A stretch of 5,879 bases of DNA from an uncultured Rhodospirillaceae bacterium (GTDB taxonomy: Bacteria > Pseudomonadota > Alphaproteobacteria > Rhodospirillales > Magnetospirillaceae): NCBI GenBank assembly GCA_937887565.1, contig CALABS010000054.1, positions 1-5,879 on the forward strand, read 5' to 3'. The position numbers were made by a program, and so were the translations under genes. Below are positions 1-5,303 of this stretch, piece by piece (position 1 is the stretch's first letter; every line of letters begins with the position of its first letter). A model generated the notes under the pieces. It saw only the letters and a program-made list of their open reading frames with translations, was not told the DNA's origin and did no database searches.

Positions 1-86
1 CCAGCACACCCCAACAGCCGACGACGACGGGCAACGCGCATCCGGGACGGCCGGCCGAGCCGGTGGAGCCCATGGAACCGCTGGAG
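1..86 (+). repeat. 86-bp inverted repeat, left copy (toxin A linker)
   Basis: Matches the reverse complement of 5709-5794 with four mismatches (positions 21, 24, 76, 77). It encodes the linker end up to PLE, after which the toxin tips diverge sharply. The match may continue beyond the left edge of the window. Confidence 0.92.
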
Positions 87-500
87 AGCCGAACCTTGCC
101 GATTGACAGGCAGATTGACCATCGGAACGGATCTCCGGCGCATCCTTCCACCAAGGAAGGGCTCGAAAAGACGATCCGCGATCCCGAATTGCGGTCGAAA
201 GTGGAAAAGGAGAAAATCCTTACTGGTAAGACCGCAGCTTATGGGAACGATGGGGTCGTCATAGATGCTGGCAACGGTGGCGCGGCGGCCGGCCTGAAGG
301 AGTTCCAGGAAGACGCCAGAAAGCTCGGAGCCAAGATCGAGGATATCCCTGGAATGCCCGGGGGCAAGAAATACGTGGACCCCAAGACGGGCCAATCCGG
401 CTCTTACCGACCAAAATCAACGAAGGAAGGGCGCGTTACGGTCGAGACGACCTACAGAGGCTCAAACGGCGAGAAATTCACGGTGAAAAGGCGGCACTAA
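1..500 (+). CDS. Polymorphic toxin A, C-terminal part (5' end outside window)
   Basis: The frame is open from position 3 with no stop before TAA at 498-500, so this is the 3' end of a larger gene. GTG at 63 and ATG at 72 lie inside a Pro-rich linker and are not convincing starts. About the first 30 visible residues are linker (STPQQPTTTG, then GRPAEPVEPMEPLE). The last ~115 residues form a compact, charged tip containing HPSTKEGLEKTI, GAKIEDI, KYVDPKTGQSGSYRP and the basic end KFTVKRRH. The tip aligns along its length with toxin B on the other arm: HP.S..GL, PE.R...EK, GAK..I, a D..G..S.RP strand pair, and a basic tail. A Pro-rich linker, a variable short tip and an immunity-like gene 1 bp downstream are the signature of a polymorphic toxin C-terminus. 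I do not recognise the toxin family. The soluble partner suggests a cytosolic target, possibly nucleic acid. Secretion route unknown, because the N-terminus is not in the window. Confidence 0.75.
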   Translation, partial: STPQQPTTTGNAHPGRPAEPVEPMEPLESRTLPIDRQIDHRNGSPAHPSTKEGLEKTIRDPELRSKVEKEKILTGKTAAYGNDGVVIDAGNGGAAAGLKEFQEDARKLGAKIEDIPGMPGGKKYVDPKTGQSGSYRPKSTKEGRVTVETTYRGSNGEKFTVKRRH

Positions 501-501
501 C

Positions 502-1692
502 ATGGGAGACATCCTTCAATTGGATGCACTGACATTCAACAGTCGGTGGAAACCGGCGCTCCAAAACGTCTTCGGCTCCGGCCCTTGCACCGCGTGGGAA
601 ATATGGCGGCCCGAACGGCCATCCCTCCGTCGCGGATGGCGGTTTGTTCCCATGCTTAATCACCTGACGTCCGGACCATCCCCACGTCATCCACAGCACG
701 ACGACGGCCGAAACCCGGCCGTGCTCGAAGCGGCCCCACTCCTTGCGACACTTCGCTCACTTGGTCGGGAACGATTCTGCCTTCGGTATGACGAACGCGC
801 ATGGCTCCTACCACCTACCGAAAAGGCAGCCGAACAGGCCAACAGGGAACTGGAGGATTTCGTCGGCCATTATCTTCTCTTCGATGAACATGCCGACTGG
901 GGTGTCCTGTGCGACTGGGACGCCACGGTCAGCATCGTTGGCGGAAATCAGAACTTCGTCGAAACGTACCTTCGGCATGCTTGCGGCGAGAATGCTCTCC
1001 ATCGGCGCCTTGTGCAATTCGACTTCGGCCTGAAATGGGGTGACGCCATGAGGCCATGGTCCGACGAGTATCGGGTGGCTCTCTACCAGGCCTTCGGATG
1101 GGAGGTGCCGCCTTATCCCAATCAAGGTGAAGTGTTTGGCCGTCAACCCAGTGAGGACGAATTCCGCAATATCTGGCAGCCAGTTTTCGACCGGCTGGCC
1201 TTGGAAGGAAACCTGTCTGCGCCGTCAATTCCTCCAGGTTGGAGGGCCTTCCCGTTTCGCGGGCACGTCGTCACGGAAGGCGGTGGCTTGTTCGAATTCG
1301 GAATCATCGACCCCCATCCGAAACTTGAGGAGTATGACGCGCTTCTATTCGTGCTGACGAGTGCGGACCGCTGGGAGTTGTGCATAGCCGCGCTCGACCA
1401 CGCCCACTCCCCACAGTCCGTCCGAATCGTGGCGCCGAAGGTGTGGGCACTGAATATTCCGGATTTTGCAGGTCGCCCGGTGGCGATGATCGATTCGCAG
1501 GGAGATTGGCTGTTGGTTTCGCTGGCCGAAGGGGTTTCCTTTATGGCAGGCGAGCCCGACATCGCCGCCCGCGTGCTCGACCGCGCCGGGGGCGAGACGA
1601 ACGTTCGCGCCCGGTTCGAGGAGTGGGCCGCAACGGCGCAGGTCCCCTCGGAATGCCTGGACGAATTGCGACAAAGGGCGGGATGGGCATGA
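502..1692 (+). CDS. Putative immunity protein A, two-domain (partner of toxin A)
   Basis: A 396-residue protein whose ATG lies 1 bp after the toxin A stop, with AAAGG about 10 nt upstream. This is the tight toxin-immunity coupling expected of the system. There is no signal peptide or membrane segment, so it should be cytosolic. Residues 16-205 align with immunity B: RWKPALQNVF with HWEPVRQRIF, RFVPMLNH with EVVPIPNH, ADWGVL with ADWGLQ, VSIVGGNQNF with VSVLGGTPDF, and GWEVPPY with GWEMPAY. It is about 165 residues longer than B. Its second half (about 215-396) repeats the core pattern: DW at 335-336, VSFMAG at 345-350, then LDRAGGETNVRARF, comparable to YLRHACGENALHRRL at 156-170. It may therefore be a fusion of two immunity domains. 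The immunity role is inferred from position and from pairing with a homologous toxin. Family not recognised. Confidence 0.75.
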   Translation: MGDILQLDALTFNSRWKPALQNVFGSGPCTAWEIWRPERPSLRRGWRFVPMLNHLTSGPSPRHPQHDDGRNPAVLEAAPLLATLRSLGRERFCLRYDERAWLLPPTEKAAEQANRELEDFVGHYLLFDEHADWGVLCDWDATVSIVGGNQNFVETYLRHACGENALHRRLVQFDFGLKWGDAMRPWSDEYRVALYQAFGWEVPPYPNQGEVFGRQPSEDEFRNIWQPVFDRLALEGNLSAPSIPPGWRAFPFRGHVVTEGGGLFEFGIIDPHPKLEEYDALLFVLTSADRWELCIAALDHAHSPQSVRIVAPKVWALNIPDFAGRPVAMIDSQGDWLLVSLAEGVSFMAGEPDIAARVLDRAGGETNVRARFEEWAATAQVPSECLDELRQRAGWA

Positions 1693-1721
1693 GCTTTGGG
1701 GCCGCGATGATGTCGTCGTAA
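1689..1721 (+). other. Ten-codon ORF overlapping immunity A stop
   Basis: An ATGA overlap with the immunity A stop (TGA 1690-1692) opens MSFGAAMMSS and ends at TAA 1719-1721, a few bases before the backbone fragment begins. It could be the stub of a further operon gene cut off by arrival of the cassette. It may also be chance. Confidence 0.25.
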
Positions 1722-1730
1722 GTGAGCAGC

Positions 1731-2152
1731 GCTGGACGAGCAGACCCACGCCTTCAACGCCGACACCGCCCGCGCCCTGACCCGCACCAGCGTCGACGGC
1801 GACGTGCCCAACATCTATGCCAACCACCTCAAGCAGGCCGGCGCGGCCGGCCACGCCACCGTGCTCGACCTGGTCGAGCAGGTGACCGCCGCCGAAGGCC
1901 GCGACCGCGCCGAGCGGGTGCTGCACGCCATCCTCGGCCAGCTGCCCCCCGACCAGGCCACCGCCTTCCTGGGCGGCGCGATGCCGCCCCGCCGCCCGCT
2001 CGGCGTCCGCGACGCCGACCTGCCCCGCGACGACCACCAGCCGCTGTTCGCGCGGGCTTCGGCGGCGGCGGACACCGAGGCGGCCAGGCCGGTCCAGCTG
2101 GCCCAGGCCGACACCGGCACGATGACCGACGCGGCGCCGGCGAGTGCTCCGC
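1731..2152 (+). repeat. 422-bp inverted repeat, left copy (toxin backbone segment)
   Basis: Identical by reading to the reverse complement of 4031-4452, with no indels and one mismatch found (C at 1776; the corresponding base in the other copy is G, seen as C at 4407 on the plus strand). All three readable frames agree between the copies. Similarity starts abruptly at GCTGGACGAG and ends abruptly after CGAGTGCTCCGC. It encodes the conserved segment just before the Pro-rich linker. The block is very GC-rich: 47 of 60 bases at 1921-1980 are G or C. Confidence 0.95.
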
Positions 2153-2264
2153 AGGTTCAGCCCCCGGCATCTCCGCAGCCCCAGGCGGCAAAGCCTGTGC
2201 CATCCGCCGGCGGTGTTCCGACGCAGGGATCGAAGCCCGTCCCGAACCAGATGGCGCAGGGGCA

Positions 2265-2272
2265 GGGGGGGG
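2265..2272 (+). other. G8 homopolymer at a frame break in the linker
   Basis: Eight consecutive G. A length of nine would join the upstream linker frame to GSPAPKPMPELARLRV and on to TAG at 2331-2333. The present length leads to an early stop at 2319. It could be a slippage mutation in a dead fragment, a phase-variable tract or a sequencing error. Confidence 0.6.
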
Positions 2273-2320
2273 CTCGCCCGCACCCAAGCCAATGCCGGAA
2301 CTGGCACGCCTCCGCGTGAT

Positions 2321-2332
2321 TATGGCGCCATA
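2321..2332. other. 12-bp perfect palindrome at the junction of the two arms
   Basis: TATGGCGCCATA equals its own reverse complement. It sits where the plus-strand backbone/linker remnant ends and just before the 3' limit of the minus-strand immunity D remnant. It could mark the recombination or inversion breakpoint. It may also be chance in GC-rich DNA. Confidence 0.5.
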
Positions 2333-2333
2333 G

Positions 2334-2476
2334 GTCCCCGCATGCCGGCAGACCGGATACAGCCGCACCCAGGTATTGCGAATCTTCCAGTTGACCCACC
2401 CCAGCCATGCGACACTCGCCACCAACAGCAAGGTGGCGGCGAGCAGGGCAAGGGTGCGCAGGCGCGGGCGTTTCAT
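2334..2476 (-). pseudogene. Truncated membrane-anchored immunity gene D
   Basis: ATG at 2476 opens MKRPRLRTLALLAATLLL..., a basic N-terminus followed by a hydrophobic segment (about residues 7-27), then GWVNWKIRNTWVRLYPVC. This matches the N-terminus of immunity C without gaps: 12 of 21 positions over residues 23-43 are identical, including W.NW.IR.TW and PVC at 41-43. After residue 43 the similarity stops. The frame stays open, but it reads a Pro/Arg-rich sequence antisense to the linker and the 422-bp repeat (down to 1829), which I take as fortuitous. The gene follows immunity C on the same strand, so it was probably a second immunity gene whose 3' part was lost at the breakpoint. A chimeric product is possible but unlikely to work. 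The exact end is uncertain (about 2334-2348). Confidence 0.65.
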
Positions 2477-2477
2477 G

Positions 2478-2574
2478 TGGCAAGCCTACCGCGCAGCGGT
2501 CATTCCCTCCCCTCGAATTGCGGGCTCTCGTCCTGCGGATCGTATCGAGCCTTCACTTCCGCAATGGGCCTTCG
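2478..2574 (-). other. Spacer with strong SD and five-codon mini-ORF before immunity D
   Basis: Between the immunity C stop and the immunity D start, the minus strand carries GAGGGGAGGGA directly before an ATG (2503-2501) that opens MTAAR and stops at TAG 2488-2486. The immunity D ATG follows 9 nt later. The spacer also has a short hairpin (ACCGC-GCA-GCGGT, 2488-2500) with no T-run. The mini-ORF could couple translation into immunity D, or the strong purine run could simply be a displaced ribosome site. Confidence 0.35.
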
Positions 2575-3171
2575 CTATTGCCCCTTTCCGCTCGACGGCT
2601 GGGGCGGGATGTCGTCGAAGTGCTGGAAGAACCGGCCGACCAGCGAGTATTCCCCCTCGCGCTCACGTTCGACGCCGAAGGAAAAGGACGAGAGGAATTC
2701 GGCGGTGTCTTCCGAAATGTAGGGTTCGGTGGCGTAGTGGTCGGAGCGACGGATGGTGGCGATCCTCGCGAGGCCCAGGCAAGTTATGATTTCCCCGCTG
2801 TTGAACATCTTCGCGAGATCGTCCTCGAAGTAGGCCTGGAGGTTCATCATCTCCACCGGTCCCAACAGCCAAAACCATGTGCGGACATAGGCCTGGGAGC
2901 CGATGACGCGGACATAAGTGGCGCGTTGCGCCCTGTATTTCTCGGCATCTCGCGCACGGGTCCACGAAACATAGCGCAAGAACAGCTCATGTGCTTCAGG
3001 GGTCAGGGGCTCGGCAAATTGGACCAGGGCTTCGCCATCCCAGCAGACGGGATGGATGGGCATCCAGGTGTGGCGGATCCACCAATTGTACCAACCCAAC
3101 CCGCCAAGGGCCGCCACCGCCAGAACGGCAGCGGTGGCCAGGGTGATGCGAAGGAAGCGGCGTAGGGTCAT
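2575..3171 (-). CDS. Putative membrane-anchored immunity protein C (partner of toxin C)
   Basis: A 198-residue protein starting at ATG 3171, 23 nt after the toxin C stop, with AGGA 7 nt before the start. The N-terminus is basic (MTLRRFLR) and is followed by one hydrophobic segment at about residues 9-27, then GWYNWWIRHTW. By the positive-inside rule, the ~170-residue soluble remainder (EPLTPEAHELFLRYVSW, GPVEMMNLQAYF, EPYISEDTAEFL, FFQHFDDIPP) would face the periplasm. No lipobox or convincing cleavage site is visible, so it is read as an inner-membrane-anchored protein. Its position directly after a toxin domain makes it the likely immunity protein, and the topology implies that toxin C acts in the envelope. 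The N-terminal ~43 residues are shared with the immunity D remnant downstream. Family not recognised; the function is inferred from position and topology. Confidence 0.72.
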   Translation of the reverse strand: MTLRRFLRITLATAAVLAVAALGGLGWYNWWIRHTWMPIHPVCWDGEALVQFAEPLTPEAHELFLRYVSWTRARDAEKYRAQRATYVRVIGSQAYVRTWFWLLGPVEMMNLQAYFEDDLAKMFNSGEIITCLGLARIATIRRSDHYATEPYISEDTAEFLSSFSFGVEREREGEYSLVGRFFQHFDDIPPQPSSGKGQ

Positions 3172-3194
3172 GCACGCATCCTACGCACAGGGCG

Positions 3195-4628
3195 TCAGCG
3201 TTTCCACTCGAAGGTCGAGCCGATGACGCGCCCGTTCTTGTCCAGTTTGAGGCGGCCGACCAGTTCCTTGGTCCAGGGATCGGTCACGATCATGAACGGC
3301 GTGGCGCCGCCGGCCGCTTCGAGTTGATCGATCTGGCCGCGGGTAAGGTTGAAGTTGCCGCCGGCAATGCCCTGGGGCAGGACCTCGCCCGCGTATTTCC
3401 GCTTGTCTTCCTCCGTCCTGCCCTTGCTGAAATCGTACCGGTCTTGTGCGCTTTGGGTGACCTTACCGGTGACGATGACCTCGTCACCGCGGCGTTCGAG
3501 TTTGAGGTCGCCAACGCTCTTGACGCTCAGGCCCCCCAGCGCGTTGCTGCGATCGTCCAACTCCCTCCACACCGAATTGTCGGCGGCGGCGTCCCACTTC
3601 AACCCCTTGATCTCGGTGGTCTCACCGTCGCGGGGGATGTGGTCGTTGATCGTCTTTAATTCGGTGTCGGGACGCCCCTTGCCCGACAACCAGTTCTCGA
3701 AATGCCCTTCGCCTTTCCGTTCCGCCTCCTTCACCGGCTTGTGGCCGCGCACCCAGTCCTTGTCGAGGGTGACGGGGGAGCCGTCGCCATCGAGGTAATG
3801 GTCCAGCAATTCGCTTGCCTTGCCCTGGCCCAGCGCCTTGCCGCGGTCGCGGACCTTTTCCAGCGTCGCGCGGGTTTCCTTGCGGGCGTCCTCGTCGTTG
3901 GGAATGGGCATGCCCAGCAGGCGTTCGGTATCGCTTTGCGGCCGAGGCGCGGGCTGCCGGTCGGGTTCGAGATTGGCTCCCGGCGCCGGCTTGGGCGGTG
4001 AGGGCGCGGCCGACCGCGGGGGCTCGGCCGGCGGAGCACTCGCCGGCGCCGCGTCGGTCATCGTGCCGGTGTCGGCCTGGGCCAGCTGGACCGGCCTGGC
4101 CGCCTCGGTGTCCGCCGCCGCCGAAGCCCGCGCGAACAGCGGCTGGTGGTCGTCGCGGGGCAGGTCGGCGTCGCGGACGCCGAGCGGGCGGCGGGGCGGC
4201 ATCGCGCCGCCCAGGAAGGCGGTGGCCTGGTCGGGGGGCAGCTGGCCGAGGATGGCGTGCAGCACCCGCTCGGCGCGGTCGCGGCCTTCGGCGGCGGTCA
4301 CCTGCTCGACCAGGTCGAGCACGGTGGCGTGGCCGGCCGCGCCGGCCTGCTTGAGGTGGTTGGCATAGATGTTGGGCACGTCGCCGTCGACGCTGGTGCG
4401 GGTCAGCGCGCGGGCGGTGTCGGCGTTGAAGGCGTGGGTCTGCTCGTCCAGCTCGGGCACCTGCCGGGGCAGGCGGATGGACAGCCGCGCCGGGCGGGTG
4501 TTGAGGATGCCCGGCTCGCCGCGCCCCAGGCGCTGGTGGTGGTCGTCGACCTCGGCCGGGGTCGGCGGCGTAAGGCCGCCCAGCAGGCCGATGTCATTCA
4601 GGCCGTCGTTCGAACAGCCACGGCGCAT
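3195..4628 (-). CDS. Orphan polymorphic-toxin cassette C (backbone segment + linker + toxin domain)
   Basis: A 477-codon frame. Residues ~9-59 (GLNDIGLLGGLTPPTPAEV...) are backbone not repeated elsewhere in the window. Residues 60-199 are the segment shared with the left arm, with an amphipathic helical part (NIYANHLKQAG, VLDLVEQVTAAEGRD, VLHAILGQLPPDQA). Residues ~194-232 are a Pro/Ala linker. Residues ~233-477 are a toxin-like domain with ERLLGMPIPNDEDARKETR, LLDHYLDGDGSPVTL, WRELDDRSNALGGLSV, VTGKVTQSAQDRYDF and a C-terminal GSTFEWKR. The ATG at 4628 lies out of frame inside the immunity B gene (35-bp overlap) and lacks a well-spaced ribosome site. GTG at 4460 is a possible alternative. 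The frame is more likely a displaced cassette with no start of its own. D.YD at residues 396-399 recalls the colicin M active-site motif, but the following His-Arg is absent, so I do not assign that activity. Immunity C follows directly. Confidence 0.75.
   Translation of the reverse strand: MRRGCSNDGLNDIGLLGGLTPPTPAEVDDHHQRLGRGEPGILNTRPARLSIRLPRQVPELDEQTHAFNADTARALTRTSVDGDVPNIYANHLKQAGAAGHATVLDLVEQVTAAEGRDRAERVLHAILGQLPPDQATAFLGGAMPPRRPLGVRDADLPRDDHQPLFARASAAADTEAARPVQLAQADTGTMTDAAPASAPPAEPPRSAAPSPPKPAPGANLEPDRQPAPRPQSDTERLLGMPIPNDEDARKETRATLEKVRDRGKALGQGKASELLDHYLDGDGSPVTLDKDWVRGHKPVKEAERKGEGHFENWLSGKGRPDTELKTINDHIPRDGETTEIKGLKWDAAADNSVWRELDDRSNALGGLSVKSVGDLKLERRGDEVIVTGKVTQSAQDRYDFSKGRTEEDKRKYAGEVLPQGIAGGNFNLTRGQIDQLEAAGGATPFMIVTDPWTKELVGRLKLDKNGRVIGSTFEWKR
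4031..4452 (-). repeat. 422-bp inverted repeat, right copy (within toxin C cassette)
   Basis: Reverse-complement partner of 1731-2152, with one mismatch found in 422 positions. It encodes residues 60-199 of the toxin C frame. On the upstream side this copy continues into more backbone (CAGGTGCCCGA before GCTGGACGAG), whereas the left copy starts abruptly after a stop. The right copy therefore retains more of the parent gene. Confidence 0.95.
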
Positions 4629-5286
4629 CCTTCTTCACCTGCTCCATGTCGTAGGCAGGCATCTCCCAGCCGATCATGTCGTAGAAGGACTTGCGGGGGG
4701 CGTCGTCGAAGGGATAACCGCCGGCAGGGACGGGCAGGTTCTCTGGGGATATCTGGTAGTGGGACAGCGCCCAGGCGCAGCCGACATCATAGTCGATGAA
4801 CCGCTGCCGCACGGTGTCGCGGCCACCGGCATGGCGATAGAAGCCGTCCATGAAATCCGGCGTTCCACCCAATACGCTGACCTCTTCCCAAAAAGTTTGA
4901 AGCCCCCAATCAGCTTCGGCACTGAAATAAGAAGGGTGGCAGACGTCGCAGAATCCGTCAGTCCACAATAATTCGCTAATCTCCGCCCTCGTAGGGCTCA
5001 GGGTGAAGGCTGGGGAATCCGGGGACCAGGCAACTATCGACCGGGTTCCCCGGCCATGGAGGAAGCGAAACAGCGGAGCGTATTCGTCGAATACCGCAGG
5101 AGTTCCATCGTAGTCCAACCAGGAGGCGGGGGATTTCCGGCTTGTCGGATGGTTGGGAATGGGGACGACCTCCCATGACCGCAAGGTGAAGGGGAAGACG
5201 AAGGTGCCATCTGGCCGTCCTGCGAAAATTCTTTGGCGGACCGGCTCCCAGTGCAAGTACTCGGACTGCTGCAGACGTTTGACCAT
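4594..5286 (-). CDS. Putative immunity protein B, single-domain (partner of toxin B)
   Basis: A 230-residue soluble protein. I chose ATG at 5286 because GGGGA lies 6 nt upstream and because it gives an N-terminus (MVKRLQQSEYLHWEP) that lines up with immunity A. The frame also opens with TTG at 5307, overlapping the toxin B stop (TTGA), which would add seven residues. Homology to the first ~205 residues of immunity A is clear: HWEPVRQRIF, WEVVPIPNHPTS, EADWGLQ, VSVLGGTPDF, YRHAGGRDTVRQRF and GWEMPAY. It ends ~18 residues after GWEMPAY (...APWLFERRPE) and lacks the second domain of A. No membrane segment, so probably cytosolic. Base composition is much lower in GC than the backbone repeat: 27 of 60 bases at 4921-4980 are G or C, suggesting separate acquisition. 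The immunity role is inferred from its position after toxin B and from the matching A pair. Confidence 0.75.
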   Translation of the reverse strand: MVKRLQQSEYLHWEPVRQRIFAGRPDGTFVFPFTLRSWEVVPIPNHPTSRKSPASWLDYDGTPAVFDEYAPLFRFLHGRGTRSIVAWSPDSPAFTLSPTRAEISELLWTDGFCDVCHPSYFSAEADWGLQTFWEEVSVLGGTPDFMDGFYRHAGGRDTVRQRFIDYDVGCAWALSHYQISPENLPVPAGGYPFDDAPRKSFYDMIGWEMPAYDMEQVKKDAPWLFERRPE

Positions 5287-5303
5287 CCGCCTTCCCCAAT
5301 AAG

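Larger units (their letters stand above)
1726..2333 (+). pseudogene. Orphan toxin-backbone fragment with linker; start-less and frame-disrupted
   Basis: Reading from LDEQTHAFNADTARAL (codon at 1732), this stretch encodes the same helical backbone segment as toxin C, ending in TMTDAAPASAP. It then diverges into its own Pro/Gln linker (QVQPPASPQPQ..., SKPVPNQMAQGQGG). A TGA at 1723-1725 closes the frame immediately upstream. The first conventional start is GTG at 1804, inside the conserved segment, and I see no good ribosome site, so it is probably not expressed as a separate protein. A run of eight G at 2265-2272 sits in the linker. The uninterrupted frame ends at 2319 with an unlikely tail (ARPHPSQCRNWHASA). 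Adding one G would give a linker-like continuation (GGSPAPKPMPEL...) ending at TAG 2331-2333. No toxin domain follows, because the sequence runs into an antiparallel immunity-gene fragment. It is best read as the remnant of a displaced cassette that has lost its tip. Confidence 0.65.

Noticed and set aside
1345..2307. Long minus-strand ORF (320 codons) across the end of immunity A and the 422-bp repeat
   Set aside because: Gly/Arg/Val-rich antisense shadow. The same shadow appears opposite the other repeat copy (4146-4799), as expected from duplicated DNA rather than a gene.
1722..2333. Plus-strand Arg/Pro-rich ORF starting at 1722
   Set aside because: Out of frame with the backbone protein shared by both repeat copies. 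Only its last ~20 codons may be meaningful, after a frame change at the G8 tract.
2320..2580. Rho-independent terminator between the convergent arms
   Set aside because: Small hairpins exist (for example 2488-2500), but none is followed by a T-run on either strand.
2407..3165. Long plus-strand ORF (252 codons) opposite immunity C
   Set aside because: It is antisense to immunity C, which has a sensible anchor, start and neighbour. The plus-strand product has no recognisable features and only reflects high GC.
3390..3450. Assigning toxin C as a colicin M-like lipid II hydrolase
   Set aside because: D.YD is present, but the His-Arg expected five residues later is missing and the rest does not convincingly match from memory.
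4403..4597. Minus-strand 64-codon ORF whose ATG overlaps the immunity B stop (ATGA)
   Set aside because: The overlap looks like operon coupling, but the frame is a Pro/Arg/Thr-rich shadow of the conserved backbone frame and ends soon.
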